DNA from: Archangium violaceum Cb vi76
GTDB lineage: Bacteria > Myxococcota > Myxococcia > Myxococcales > Myxococcaceae
DNA: 64,000 nucleotides
Assembly (NCBI RefSeq): GCF_000733295.1
Contig: NZ_JPMI01000025.1
Location: 55,558 to 119,557, forward strand
Direction: 5' to 3'
Every line of letters begins with the position of its first letter. Within the stretch, counting starts at the first letter, position 1. The notes beneath the pieces are model-generated. The model searched no databases and was not told the origin of the DNA. It saw only the letters and a list, made by a program, of their open reading frames with translations. The position numbers and the translations under genes are program-made. Positions 1-10,100 of the stretch are shown here, piece after piece.

Positions 1-2673
1 GAGGGCGCACCGGCCAGGCAGGTTTCCGCCTTCGCCACGGACCGGAACGGCGACGTCTGGACCTCCGAATTGGCTGGAGGACTGTTCCGTCTGTCCGGCG
101 GGCGCTGGGAACAGGTCGGAGAATCCTGGGGATATGCCGGCAAGGAGTCCCGGTACCTGTTCGTGGACCAGGACGGCACGCTGTGGGTCGCCGCCGAGAA
201 GACCCTGCTGTATCTGCCGCACGGCGCGCGCAGATTCATTCCCACGGGCACCAACGTCGGGTGGGTGTTGCAGTTGAGGCAGGCGCCGGATGGAAGGATC
301 TGGATGACGGAATCAGGCGGTGACGTGCGGCCGATTCCGGTGCCCGGCCACGGACAGACGGAGAATCCCCCTTCCCTGCACGTGGATTCGGCGGGCGTGC
401 AGTTCGCCCGCGACGGGAGCATGTGGCTCACCACCCTGGGTGATGGGCTCCGCCGCATCCCCCACCCCGAGCGATTGCCGGCCGGCGACGTGGCGTCGGT
501 GGCCGGGGCGGTGGAATCATTCACCGAGAAGGACGGCCTGAGCGGAGATTACGCGTGGCCGGTGCTCGAGGATCGCGAGGGCAATCTCTGGGTGGGAACC
601 AGTGGCGGGCTGGATCGCTTCCGCGTCAGCTCGATGGTGCTGGCGGAGTTCCCGCGCGGTTCACACGACTTCGCCCTGGTCGCGGGGAATGCCGGCGAGC
701 TCTGGGCGGGTACCACCAACCGCCCGCTGATGCGCCTGAGCCATGGCGAGGTCTCGTTCGAACAGCCCGGTGCCCCGGTCCGCTCCGCCTACCGCGACCA
801 GGAGGGGGTGATCTGGCTGGGAGCGGACAACGGCCTGTGGCGGGTGGAGGACGGCCGTCTGAGTCACGTCACGCCGATGCCGGTTCCGCTCTCGCAGGTG
901 CAGGCCATGACTCGCGATCACCGTGGCACGCTCTGGGTGTCGCTGACGGGCCACCCACAGATGCAGTGGGTGGATGGCCGTTGGAACCCGGTCACGGAGC
1001 GGCTGGGATTCTCGGACAAAGAGCGCATCCACACCGCGATGACCGATGCTCGCGGGCGGGTATGGCTGGGCCATAAACGGGGCATCATCACCCGGGTCGA
1101 CGGCGACGAAGTCCGGCGGTTCACCGAGGAAGACGGGCTCCGGCTGGGAGTCATCACCGCCCTGACCGCTGGCCGCCAGTATGTGTGGGTCGGCGGCCAG
1201 TTCGGACTGGCCCTCCATGACGGCCAGCGCTTTCGTCCACTCGTCGCCGACGGTGACGAGCCATTCCGCAACGTGAGTGGCATCATCGAGCGTTCCGACG
1301 GCAGCCTGTGGGTGCATGCCGTGCCGGGTGTCTTCCACATCCCGGCGGAGGAGGTCCAGCGCGCGCTGGGCGATCCCAGCCATCGCGTGCGCTACGAGTT
1401 GTTCGACTTCCTCGACGGACTTCCAGCCAGGCCGACGCTGCTGCGTCCGCTGCCCACGGCGGTCGCGGGCGACGACGGGCGCCTGTGGTTCGCCACCAGC
1501 AACGGCGTGGTCTGGATCGATCCGCAGCGGATCACCCGCAATCCCATGCCTCCACCGGTGTCCATCCTCGCCGTGCGGGCCGATGGCCGCCGGTACGCGC
1601 CCGCGTCGGACGTGACGCTTCCCATCCACCCCGCCAACCTGGAGATCGATTACACCGCGCTCAGTCTGTCCATCCCCGAGCGCGTGCGCATCCGCTACCG
1701 GCTGGAAGGCGTGGACGAGCACTGGCAGGACGTCGGTACGCGGCGCACCGCCTATTATGGCAACCTGGCTCCGGGGCGGTACCGCTTCCAGGTGATCGCA
1801 TCGAACAACGACGGCGTGTGGAACGAGCGCGGCGCGAGTCTCGAGCTCGTCGTTCCGCCCGCGGTCCACCAGACCTGGTGGTTCCGCACGCTCTGCGTGG
1901 CGGCAGGATTCCTGCTGCTCTGGCTGCTGTATCTGCTGCGTCTGCGCCAACTGACCGCGAAGATGCGTGGCCGTCTGGAGGAGCGGCATGCGGAGCGCGA
2001 GCGGATCGCCCGGGAACTGCATGACACCCTGCTGCAGAGCGTGCAGGGGCTGGTGCTCCGGTTACAAGCCGTCGCCGAGCAGCTCCCCGCGCACGAGCCG
2101 GCACGGCAGGCGATGGAGAAGGCCCTGGACCGCGCGGACCAGGTACTGGCCGAGGGCCGCGACCGGGTGATGGAGCTGCGCTCGTCCATCCATGCTGACC
2201 GCGACCTGTCGGACGCGCTCGTGCAGGTCGGGGAAGAGCTGGCGGAGGACATCCCGGCGTCGTTCCGTCTGATCGTGGAAGGAGTACCGCGAGAGCTGGA
2301 CGCGGCCGTGCAGGTGGAGATCTTCTTGATCGGCCGGGAGGCCCTGCTCAACGCGTTCCAGCACGCCGGGGGCACGGCCGTGGAAGCGGAGCTCCACTAC
2401 GACTCCGACGAGTTGCGCGTGCGGATCCGGGACGACGGCGCGGGCGTGGCCCCGGAGATTCTCGAAATGGGCGGCCGTCCGGGGCACTGGGGCCTCGCGG
2501 GGATGCACGAACGGGCAGCGAGGATCGGAGCCACACTTCAAGTGTGGAGCCAGACCAATGCCGGCACGGAGGTGGAATTGAAGGTCCCGGCCGCGATCAT
2601 CTACCGGCGGAAGCCGAATGCGCCCCTGTGGCGCAGACTGAAGGGTGCCGCCCGCATGGGACGAGGGCGATGA
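1..2673 (+). CDS. Two-component-regulator-propeller sensor histidine kinase (5' end outside window)
   Basis: The frame is open to base 1, so the start lies before the window. The visible part has about 570 residues of regulator-propeller repeats (recurring DG-LWVG-type blades), then a Y_Y_Y domain (RIRYRLEGVDEHW, GRYRFQVIASNNDG), one membrane segment near base 1900 (WFRTLCVAAGFLLLWLLYLL) and a HisKA_3 domain with the phospho-acceptor His in ERIARELHDTLLQSVQG. It ends with an HATPase_c domain (EALLNAFQHAG, DDGAGVAPE, GHWGLAGMHERA). This is the architecture of periplasmic-propeller sensors that signal to LuxR/NarL-type regulators. No response regulator follows; the next gene points the other way. 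The stop is at 2671-2673. The ligand cannot be told from sequence. Confidence 0.93.
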   Translation, partial: EGAPARQVSAFATDRNGDVWTSELAGGLFRLSGGRWEQVGESWGYAGKESRYLFVDQDGTLWVAAEKTLLYLPHGARRFIPTGTNVGWVLQLRQAPDGRIWMTESGGDVRPIPVPGHGQTENPPSLHVDSAGVQFARDGSMWLTTLGDGLRRIPHPERLPAGDVASVAGAVESFTEKDGLSGDYAWPVLEDREGNLWVGTSGGLDRFRVSSMVLAEFPRGSHDFALVAGNAGELWAGTTNRPLMRLSHGEVSFEQPGAPVRSAYRDQEGVIWLGADNGLWRVEDGRLSHVTPMPVPLSQVQAMTRDHRGTLWVSLTGHPQMQWVDGRWNPVTERLGFSDKERIHTAMTDARGRVWLGHKRGIITRVDGDEVRRFTEEDGLRLGVITALTAGRQYVWVGGQFGLALHDGQRFRPLVADGDEPFRNVSGIIERSDGSLWVHAVPGVFHIPAEEVQRALGDPSHRVRYELFDFLDGLPARPTLLRPLPTAVAGDDGRLWFATSNGVVWIDPQRITRNPMPPPVSILAVRADGRRYAPASDVTLPIHPANLEIDYTALSLSIPERVRIRYRLEGVDEHWQDVGTRRTAYYGNLAPGRYRFQVIASNNDGVWNERGASLELVVPPAVHQTWWFRTLCVAAGFLLLWLLYLLRLRQLTAKMRGRLEERHAERERIARELHDTLLQSVQGLVLRLQAVAEQLPAHEPARQAMEKALDRADQVLAEGRDRVMELRSSIHADRDLSDALVQVGEELAEDIPASFRLIVEGVPRELDAAVQVEIFLIGREALLNAFQHAGGTAVEAELHYDSDELRVRIRDDGAGVAPEILEMGGRPGHWGLAGMHERAARIGATLQVWSQTNAGTEVELKVPAAIIYRRKPNAPLWRRLKGAARMGRGR

Positions 2674-2807
2674 GCGCGCCCCAAACATAGGAGTTCCAAC
2701 CACTTGCGCAGCCGGCGACGATTTCGAACGACCGACCGATGAGTACCCTGCCCTTCCTCGATGAGGCAGCGCGGTAGCTCGAGGTATCGGCGTCCTCGGT
2801 AGACGGA

Positions 2808-2839
2808 GTGGAGGCGGCGGGACTCGAGCCCGCCGCCGG
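2808..2839 (-). repeat. tmRNA/tRNA 3'-end-like sequence, copy 1
   Basis: Read on the minus strand, this is a T-arm (GCGGG stem, CTCGAGT loop, CCCGC stem) followed by the 3' acceptor strand CGCCTCCA. The acceptor would pair with a 5' GGGGGCG and give a G3-U70 pair, as in tmRNA. No tRNA or tmRNA body lies next to it, so it is only a 3'-end fragment of the kind left as an attachment core by integrating elements. Related copies are at 36781 and 63362 in the same orientation. This copy is the most diverged: the loop is CTCGAGT instead of TTCGATT. Confidence 0.5.
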
Positions 2840-2855
2840 AAACCTGCTCCTGGAG

Positions 2856-3314
2856 CTACGGGGACTTCGTGCCGGGGTACAGCGGCCCCGTCGGCGAGGG
2901 CTCCAACGGACCGGGGTCGACCAGGGACTGGCACGACCACTTCCGGTTGCTGAGGCACCTGCAGGTCCCCGCGACAGCCCTGCCGACGCAGCAGCTCCGC
3001 GAGGAACCAATGGTCGAGCACGTCGTCCCATTGAGATTCGTGCAGGAGTTGCTCGAGGAGCAGGTCGGAGTGGGATCAATGACGAGCCCACAGGTCTGGG
3101 TGAGACCATCACACGTGACACTCTGGCCATCCGTGGCGGAACAAGTCGTCCCCTGACAGGAGAGGGAGGTTCCGTTCGGGCAGGTCGTCGAACAGGTGGA
3201 GAGCGCGCTCTCGCTCTGTCCCAGGAGGCCCTCGTCGTGCTCCAGCTCCGTGCCACCACAGCCAGACACAACGGTCAGGACAAACGTCGCAAGAATGAGC
3301 AGGGATTTCTTCAT
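2856..3314 (-). CDS. Cysteine-rich lipoprotein, function unknown
   Basis: This encodes 152 residues. The N-terminus MKKSLLILATFVLTVVSGCG is a typical signal peptide with a lipobox Cys. The mature part is very rich in cysteine (more than 15 Cys, many in CPNG, SCQGTTC and CSSSNSC contexts) and also in Ser and Thr, then ends in a Pro/Gly tail. Such small disulfide-rich lipoproteins are common in myxobacteria and mostly unassigned. Its C-terminal end lies 17 bp from the tmRNA-like repeat at 2808. The small Cys-rich lipoprotein at 36857 has the same arrangement relative to its own repeat copy. Confidence 0.82.
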   Translation of the reverse strand: MKKSLLILATFVLTVVSGCGGTELEHDEGLLGQSESALSTCSTTCPNGTSLSCQGTTCSATDGQSVTCDGLTQTCGLVIDPTPTCSSSNSCTNLNGTTCSTIGSSRSCCVGRAVAGTCRCLSNRKWSCQSLVDPGPLEPSPTGPLYPGTKSP

Positions 3315-3584
3315 GTCTGACTCCTGTCAGCGGGTCTGACATTCACCGTACAAACCTCACGAATGCACGTCAATTCCTCGCGTGCACAACGGTTGAATCA
3401 CCTTGATTCCCTCTCAATTCGTTGCTGCAGAGGCAACAAGCCAGAACAAAGGTCTGTCATAATTTCCTGGCACTTGCTGGCTTTGTTGCCCTCGAGGCGA
3501 CAAGAGGCAATGCGCCCTGGCCGTCTTGTCAGGCTATCAGACTCCAAGAAATATCATCTGCTCAGTGCCGGGGCGCCGTGCCGC

Positions 3585-4285
3585 TCAGAAGGTCGTGCCC
3601 AGGCGCAGCAGGTTGAGGTTGATGCCCAACACCGGCGCCGAGCCCCGCCTGGACTCGTAGCCCAGGAACTCCGGGTGAAAGACTCGGCTGGGTACGAAGG
3701 CGGGGCCGCCCGACAGCGTCCTTCCGCCCCCGCCAGGCATGTTGAAGCCATAGCCCACGCTCACCCCGAGCACGGGCGCGATATAGACGCTCCCGACGGC
3801 GAACTGCCACCCGACGTCCAGCCCCAGGTGCAGCTCCAGGCTCGCGCCTCCGGCGTGATCATCGTCACCGTAGCCGTACGCTGGCTCATACGAGAAGTTG
3901 GTGAGCAGTTTCGGCTGCACGAAGGGACCCGACACGGGTCCGCCCGACCGCGCCAGCGGGAACACGGGGCCGGCCGCGGCCAGCACGCGCCAGTAGTTCG
4001 GCACCGCTCGGCTGCCGCCACCTCGGTACTCATGGGTGGAGCGCATGGGGAGCCCGTCGTCACCGTGAGCTCGACCCCGAGGCCCGTGCTCGAGTCCTCC
4101 CCCAGCGGATGGTTGGCGCCAAGCGAAAGGTAGAAGGCGGAGTTCTCCCGCATGGCCAGCCCCACGAAGGCGGTGCCGATGGGTTGAATCCAGATGCTCC
4201 GGCGCGGGGCCGAGGCCTCGCTGGGAGTGGTGACGGGAGCCTGTGAAGACGCGACGACGAGCAACGTGGTGAGCAGGGCGTGCAT
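3585..4285 (-). pseudogene. Exported outer-membrane-like protein, frameshifted
   Basis: Two overlapping minus-strand frames make one protein only if joined. The first (start 4285) reads MHALLTTLLVVASSQAP, a signal peptide, then IQPIGTAFVGLAMRENSAFYLSLGANHPLGED and a GVELTV strand. Around 4030-4050 the sense continues in the other frame as HEYRGGGSRAVPNYWRVLAAAGPVFPLARSG and ends in strand-like stretches (SLELHLGLDVGWQFAVG, PVLGINLNLLRLGTTF) at 3585. Alternating amphipathic strands suggest a small outer-membrane beta-barrel. The break could be a true mutation or a sequencing error, since both halves otherwise look intact. It lies 118 bp downstream of the methyltransferase gene on the same strand. 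Confidence 0.65.
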
Positions 4286-4403
4286 GCCCGCCCGTGGAGC
4301 AACGAGCATGCCGCGCGATGGCGCCTCTCGGTGAAGGCGCACACCGCACTGGCGATATCGAGCAGGGTCTCAGGAATTCGACGCTGGCGAGACGTCGATG
4401 CCT

Positions 4404-5240
4404 CTACGCCTCCAGCCGGACGCCGGGCTCCGGACGAGCCGCCTGCGTGCGGAGTGGCAGCCCCACGAGGGTGAGCATCGTCGCGGGGGCACCGGGCGCC
4501 CGCGGGTGGGCGATCTCCCACTGGTAGTCCGGCGCCTCCAGCCCCGCCAGGAGCTCCCGCAGATCCTCCTCGGTGTACGTGCGTGCGTTCGACACGGCCC
4601 CGTCCCAGGCGATGAGCAGCGGGAGCACGGGAAGTACGTAGGTGAGCAGCACCTGCCGCAGCCGGAGGGGGCGGATGAGGGGCGTCAGCAGGAGCACCAT
4701 CAGCACGCCGGCGGGGATGGCCGTCCACCAGAGCCAGCGCGGCTGGGAGTTGTCGCTGATCTCGAGCACGCAGAGCGCCTGCCGCTTCTCGAACGCGTCC
4801 TGGAGGATGCGGCGCGCGACCGGCGGGGGCATGTGGTGGAAGCTGCAGACCATGGTCCGGACGCCCTGGAGCGTGTCGGGGACCTGGCCCGCGTCGACCG
4901 GGTTCTGGAGGTAGCGAACCCGCGCCGCTTCCCCTGCCGCGTTGATGCGCGCGGCAGCGTCCGTGTTCGGATAGAGGTCGGTGAGGGTCACGTCTGGCCG
5001 GAGACCGTGGTCGGCTTCGAGCCGTGCGGTGGTTTGCAGCAGGGGCCCGCCGCCCCCTGAGCAGAGGTCCACGACACGGTCGGTGGCCGATGCCTCCAGG
5101 GCCCTCGCCAGCAGGGGCGCCAGGAGCCGCTCGGTGCCGAGCACCCGGTGCATCGCGGCGATGTAGAGCGTCAGGCACTCCCGGAGGCCGCCCGGGAACC
5201 AGCGGAAGTCCTCGAACTCGAACAGTGACATGCGCTTCAT
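4404..5240 (-). CDS. Class I SAM-dependent methyltransferase with two hydrophobic segments
   Basis: This encodes 278 residues. Motif I is clear in VVDLCSGGGGPLLQTTARLE (residues about 56-75), followed by an acidic motif II region (VTLTDLYPNTDAA) and a post-motif strand with HHMPPPVARRIL. Unusually for this fold, two hydrophobic stretches near residues 170-188 and 200-215 (IPAGVLMVLLLTPLI, VLLTYVLPVLPLLIAW) suggest a membrane hairpin inserted late in the domain. The substrate is unknown. The gene is divergent from the amidohydrolase, with a shared 200-bp upstream region that carries repeats. Confidence 0.85.
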   Translation of the reverse strand: MKRMSLFEFEDFRWFPGGLRECLTLYIAAMHRVLGTERLLAPLLARALEASATDRVVDLCSGGGGPLLQTTARLEADHGLRPDVTLTDLYPNTDAAARINAAGEAARVRYLQNPVDAGQVPDTLQGVRTMVCSFHHMPPPVARRILQDAFEKRQALCVLEISDNSQPRWLWWTAIPAGVLMVLLLTPLIRPLRLRQVLLTYVLPVLPLLIAWDGAVSNARTYTEEDLRELLAGLEAPDYQWEIAHPRAPGAPATMLTLVGLPLRTQAARPEPGVRLEA

Positions 5241-5350
5241 GGTGTTGACCCCCTTCGCGCCCGCACTCTAGGTCACGGCGCGAAGAGACGTGACGCACCG
5301 GCATTGCTCGGACTGATGGGGCCTGGAAGCGCGCACTGTCAGTCCTTATG

Positions 5351-5403
5351 TGATTTCACGTATATGATTTTACGTTTGGGCTCCCACCGCCAATCGTTGG
5401 CGG
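5351..5403. promoter_or_regulatory. Repeat-rich divergent regulatory region (candidate operator)
   Basis: Two near-identical 12-mers, TGATTTCACGTA (5351) and TGATTTTACGTT (5365), lie 14 bp apart start to start. They are followed at 5387-5403 by a perfect 7-bp inverted repeat, CCGCCAA-TCG-TTGGCGG. This is one of the few AT-rich patches in the window and lies between two divergent genes, as expected for a promoter/operator. No regulator is identified. Confidence 0.4.
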
Positions 5404-5567
5404 CTCCCGCCTCTTTGTCATGGTTCTGATGACGGAGGCTGATGTCCGAAGTTCTGGTGGGCGGGCCAATGATGAAGCTCGACGCTGTCCCCCGTTACGC
5501 GCTATTCTCGGAATCCGTGGAAGTCAGTGTTGTAAAGGCCCTGGTGAGTCCAGAGGAGAAGCGTGAC

Positions 5568-7124
5568 ATGTGCCAGATGCTCTGTGGAAACGACTCGAAT
5601 CATGGCGGTGAGCCCACTCAAGAGGGCTCCTCCCGTCGCGAGTTTCTCGCCAAGGGGGCTTCCGCCCTCGGTGCCGCGATGGTCTCTTCGGCGCCCATAC
5701 CGGCGCTGGCCGCGTCCGCACAGGGTGGCCTGTCGCCGGAGAGCGATGCCAGGAACCAGGACCTGCCAAGGGACACTGGCGCTTCGCACCGGCGTTACCT
5801 GCTGAAAGGCGGCGCGGTCCTCAGCATGGATCCCCAGGTGGGAAACTTCGCCCGGGGTGACGTGCTCATCGAGGGCAAGCGGATCGTCGCGGTGGGGGCC
5901 AACCTGCATGCTCCCGGTGCGGCGATCATCGACGCCGCGGGCATGATCGTCATGCCAGGGTTCGTCGACACCCACCACCACCAATACCAGACCGCGCTGC
6001 GGAGCTTCCTGTCAGACGGCCTGCTGTTCAACGATGGGCTGCCGCACGGCGAGAAGAACTACCTCGACTACATCCACACGAGGCTCACGCCGGTCTTCAG
6101 GCCGGAGGACGCCTACCTCGCCGAGCTCGTCTCTTCGCTCAGCCAGCTGGACGCGGGGGTGACCACGGTCGTCGACACGTCGCAGGTGGGCCATACGCCG
6201 GCACACACCGATGCCGTCATCCGGGGGCTTCAGGATGCGGGCCGCCGCGCGGTCTTCGTGTACTCACCGGGCGCGGGCCCCGGCAACATCTTCCCGAATG
6301 ATCTCCAGCGGATCCGGAGCCGGTACTTCGCCTCGGCCGATCAGCTCCTGACCCTGGCCATGGGCGGAGAGGTGTTCGACCCCGCGTTCCGGACCTACTG
6401 GGCCATCGGGCGCCAGAATGGCCTGCCCATCGTGACGCACCTCGTCGGCAGCCTCGGCCAGGAGACGCTCGTGGAGCAGCTCGCGAGCGAGGGCCTGCTC
6501 GGACCCGACCTCGTGTTCATCCACGCCAGCCGCATCTCGGAGGGCTCCTGGCAGGCGATCGCCCAGTCGGGTGTGAACGTCTCCATCGCCGCCCCCATCG
6601 AGATGGCCATGCGGCATGGCATGCCGCCGATCCAGTCCGCGCTCGATCATGGAGTCCAGCCCGCGCTCAGCACGGATGTCGAGTGCACGATGACCGCGGA
6701 CTTCTTCACCCAGATGCGGACCGTCTTCACGCTCCAGCGGGCGCTCATCAACGAGCGCGCGCTGAATGGCGAGACGAACCTGCCCGAGCTCCTCACGTGC
6801 CGCGATGTGATTCGCTTCGCCACGCTCGAAGGGGCCCGGGTGGCCCGGCTCGCCCACAAGATCGGCTCCCTGACGCCGGGCAAGGAGGCGGACATCCTCC
6901 TGCTACGCTCGGATGCCCTCAACGTGGCCCCGCTCAACAACGTGCCGGGGGCCGTCGTCACGTTGATGGATCGCGGCAACGTGGACACGGTCATCGTCGC
7001 GGGAAGGATCCGCAAGTGGCGGGGAGCCCTGCTCGATATGAACTGGACCCGTCTCCGCGCCGCCCTCGAGGCGTCCAGGGACTACCTCCTCCGGGCGGCG
7101 GGAGTCGAGCGAGCGCTCTTCTGA
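5568..7124 (+). CDS. Tat-exported metal-dependent amidohydrolase
   Basis: The chosen ATG at 5568 follows GAGGAG with good spacing and gives 518 residues; an upstream in-frame start at 5442 adds a stretch with no signal character. The N-terminus carries a twin-arginine signal (SRREFLAKGASALGAA) ending near ALAASA. Amidohydrolase/TRZ-ATZ features follow: MIVMPGFVDTHHHQYQTAL with the metal-binding His cluster, a mid-domain VTHLVGS His, FIHASRISE, and the late STDVECTM Asp. The end is the typical ITPGKEAD-like motif (SLTPGKEADILLLR). It probably hydrolyses a C-N bond of a cyclic or aromatic amide or amine in the periplasm; the substrate is not predictable. The hybrid kinase gene starts 53 bp later. 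Confidence 0.9.
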   Translation: MCQMLCGNDSNHGGEPTQEGSSRREFLAKGASALGAAMVSSAPIPALAASAQGGLSPESDARNQDLPRDTGASHRRYLLKGGAVLSMDPQVGNFARGDVLIEGKRIVAVGANLHAPGAAIIDAAGMIVMPGFVDTHHHQYQTALRSFLSDGLLFNDGLPHGEKNYLDYIHTRLTPVFRPEDAYLAELVSSLSQLDAGVTTVVDTSQVGHTPAHTDAVIRGLQDAGRRAVFVYSPGAGPGNIFPNDLQRIRSRYFASADQLLTLAMGGEVFDPAFRTYWAIGRQNGLPIVTHLVGSLGQETLVEQLASEGLLGPDLVFIHASRISEGSWQAIAQSGVNVSIAAPIEMAMRHGMPPIQSALDHGVQPALSTDVECTMTADFFTQMRTVFTLQRALINERALNGETNLPELLTCRDVIRFATLEGARVARLAHKIGSLTPGKEADILLLRSDALNVAPLNNVPGAVVTLMDRGNVDTVIVAGRIRKWRGALLDMNWTRLRAALEASRDYLLRAAGVERALF

Positions 7125-7177
7125 GAGGGGGGCTCCAGGGACTTGCATGAGCGGGTCCCTGGGGGTGGACTCCCTCC

Positions 7178-10100
7178 ATGTTGAACCTCCCAGGCTACAC
7201 GCTCCGCCGCCCGGTCCGCGCCACTGACTCGAACATGCTGTTCCTGGCGGTGCGCGAGGCGGATGGCGCACCGGTCATCATCAAGACGCCGACGGGCCCC
7301 ACCGTGGGGCCGCGTGAGGAGGAGCGGTATCGCCGGGAGCACGGCATCCTGCAACGGCTGCTGGGCGTGCGCGGCGTCACCCAGCCCCATGGTTGCGAGC
7401 GGGTCAACGACCGTCCCGTCCTGGTCCTGGAGGAGGTGCATGGGGTGGCCCTCTCCGAGGCGGTGGGCAGACCCTTCGAGATCGCCCGCTTCCTCGAGCT
7501 GGCCGTCGCCCTGGCCTCGACCCTGGCGGAGATTCACCTCCGGGGCGTCATCCACAAGGACATCAAGCCCTCCAACATCATCGTCACGCCCTCCGGCGAG
7601 CCGCGCATCATCGACTTTGGCGCCGCCACCCTCCAGCGGACCGAGCACGTGGACGCGGCTCCGACCCACCTGCTCGAGGGAACGCTGGCCTACATGTCCC
7701 CGGAGCAGACCGGGCGCATGAACCGGGCGGTGGACTACCGCACCGACTTCTACTCGCTGGGCGTGACGTTCTACGAGCTCCTCACGGGCGCCCGGCCGTT
7801 CCAGGGGCGTGACGCGCTCGAGTGGTTCCATGCGCACATGGCCCAGATGCCGAGGCCGCCGCACGAGCTCGTCGCCAGCGTCCCGCCCGTGCTGTCCGCG
7901 ATCGTGATGAGGTGTCTGGCCAAGATCGCCGAGGAGCGCTACCAGAGCGCCGAGGGGCTGAGGCACGACCTCGCGGAGTGCGTGGAGGGCCTGCGCCGGG
8001 GCGCCCTCGAGCTCTTCGTGCTGGGCAAGCGGGACATCCCCAGCCGCTTCCAGCTCCCCCAGCGGCTCTACGGGCGCGACGCCCACGTCGCCACCCTGCT
8101 CCAGGGCTTCGAGCGAATCGTGCGCGGAGGCAGGCCCGAGCTCATCCTGGTCCGCGGCTACTCCGGCATCGGCAAGTCGTCGGTGGTCCACGAGCTGCAC
8201 AAGCCCGTGGTCCAGCGGCGAGGGTTCTTCCTGAGCGGCAAGTTCGATCAGCTCCAGCGGGATGTTCCCTACGCCACCCTGGCCCAGGCCATCCGGGGCC
8301 TGGTGCAGCACCTGCTGGTGGGCACCGATGAGGAGGTGGCCCGGTGGCGTGAGCGCCTGCGGGAGGCCCTCCAGGGCAACGGCCAGGTCATCGTGGACCT
8401 GGTTCCACAGCTCGCGCTCCTCCTGGGCCCACAGCCGGCGGTGCCGGAGCTTCCGCCCGCCGAGGCGCAGCACCGCTTCAAGCAGGTCTTCCTCCAGTTC
8501 CTCGGCGTCTTCGCCACCGCCGAGCACCCGCTCGTCATGTTCCTGGACGATCTGCAATGGGCGGACCTGGCCAGCCTCCGGCTCCTCCAATCCCTGCTCA
8601 CCGAGGAGGACGCGCCACCCGTGCTGTGGATCGGCGCCTACCGGGACAACGAGGTCAGCCCCTCCCACCCGCTGATGATGACGCTCGGGGAGGTGCGCAA
8701 GGCGAACGTCCCGGTGACCGACCTCCAACTCGAGCCGCTGAGCCTGGAGCAGCTCCAGCAGCTCGTGGGCGATGCGCTCCCCGGGGCGGGAGCGGAGCTC
8801 ATCGTGCCCCTCTCGGGACAGGTGTACGAGAAGACGGGCGGCAACCCGTTCTTCCTCCTCCAGTTGATACTGGCGTTGCACCACGATGGCCTCCTCGGCC
8901 GCACGCCCGGAGGGGGCTGGCGGTGGGATGCCGAGAGCGTCCGGGCCAGGGGGTACTCCGACAACATCGTCGACTTCATGGCGCGCAATCTGCACCAGCT
9001 TCCCGAGCGCACCCAGCACCTGCTCCCCCTGGCGGCGTGCGTGGGCAACAGCTTCTCGCTCGGGATGCTGGCCCTCATCTCTGGCCTGGAGGTGGTCGAG
9101 GTGGAGCGGGGCCTCGAGCCGGCGCTCCAGGAAGGCCTGGTGGTGCGCAGCGACTCGGAGCAGTACCGGTTCCTGCATGACCGCATCCAGCAGGCGGCGC
9201 ATGCCCTCATCCCCGAAGGGGAGCTCAAGGCGGTCCACCTGCGCATCGGGCGCCTGATGCTGGAACGTCTGTCTCCCGAGGAGGTGCGCGAGAAGCTCTT
9301 CGAGATCGTGAGCCAGCTCAACACCGGGGTGGAGCTGATCAGCGACCACGAGGAGCGCCACCACCTCGCGCGCCTGAACGCCGAGGCGGGCAGGAAGGCC
9401 CAGGCCTCGAGCGCGCACGACTCGGCCGCCGCCTATCTCTCGATGGCCTTCGCGCTCATCCCGGGCGACCCCTGGGAGACGGACCCCGCGCTGGCCTTCA
9501 AGGTACAGCTCGAGCAGGCGGGCAGCGAGCTCGTGAGCGGCAACTTCGCCCAGACCCTCCGCCTCCTGGAGGGGCTGCGCTCTCGAGCGCGAAGGCGGGT
9601 GGACATCGCCGCCGTCTACGGCCTGAGGCATGAGGTGCACCTCATCGCCGGCGAGATCGAGGCCTCCGTCACCTGCCTCCTGGAGTGCCTGGCCCTGCTG
9701 GGCATGCCGATGGACCCCCACCCCACCTGGGAGGAGGCCCTGGCCGCCCGTGAGGAGGTCCAGGCGCTGCTGGGAGGCCGTCCCATCGAGAGCCTCATCG
9801 AGCTGCCGCTGATGACGGACGCGGACATGAAGCCGGTGATGAGCGTCCTGGCCCGCCTCTTCCCGTCCGCCTACCTCACCGACAACAACCTGCTCATCCT
9901 CCATGTCTGCCGGCTGGTCGCCCTGAGCCTCCGCTACGGCAACACCAACGAGTCGGTGATCGCGTATAGCTCGCTCGGCGTGCTGCTCGGCCAGTTCTTC
10001 AAGAGCTATCAGGAGGGCCATGCCTATGGAATGCTCGCCTGCGCGCTCGTCGACCGGCACAACCTGACCCATGAGCGGGTCCGGGCGCTCTTCAACCTGG

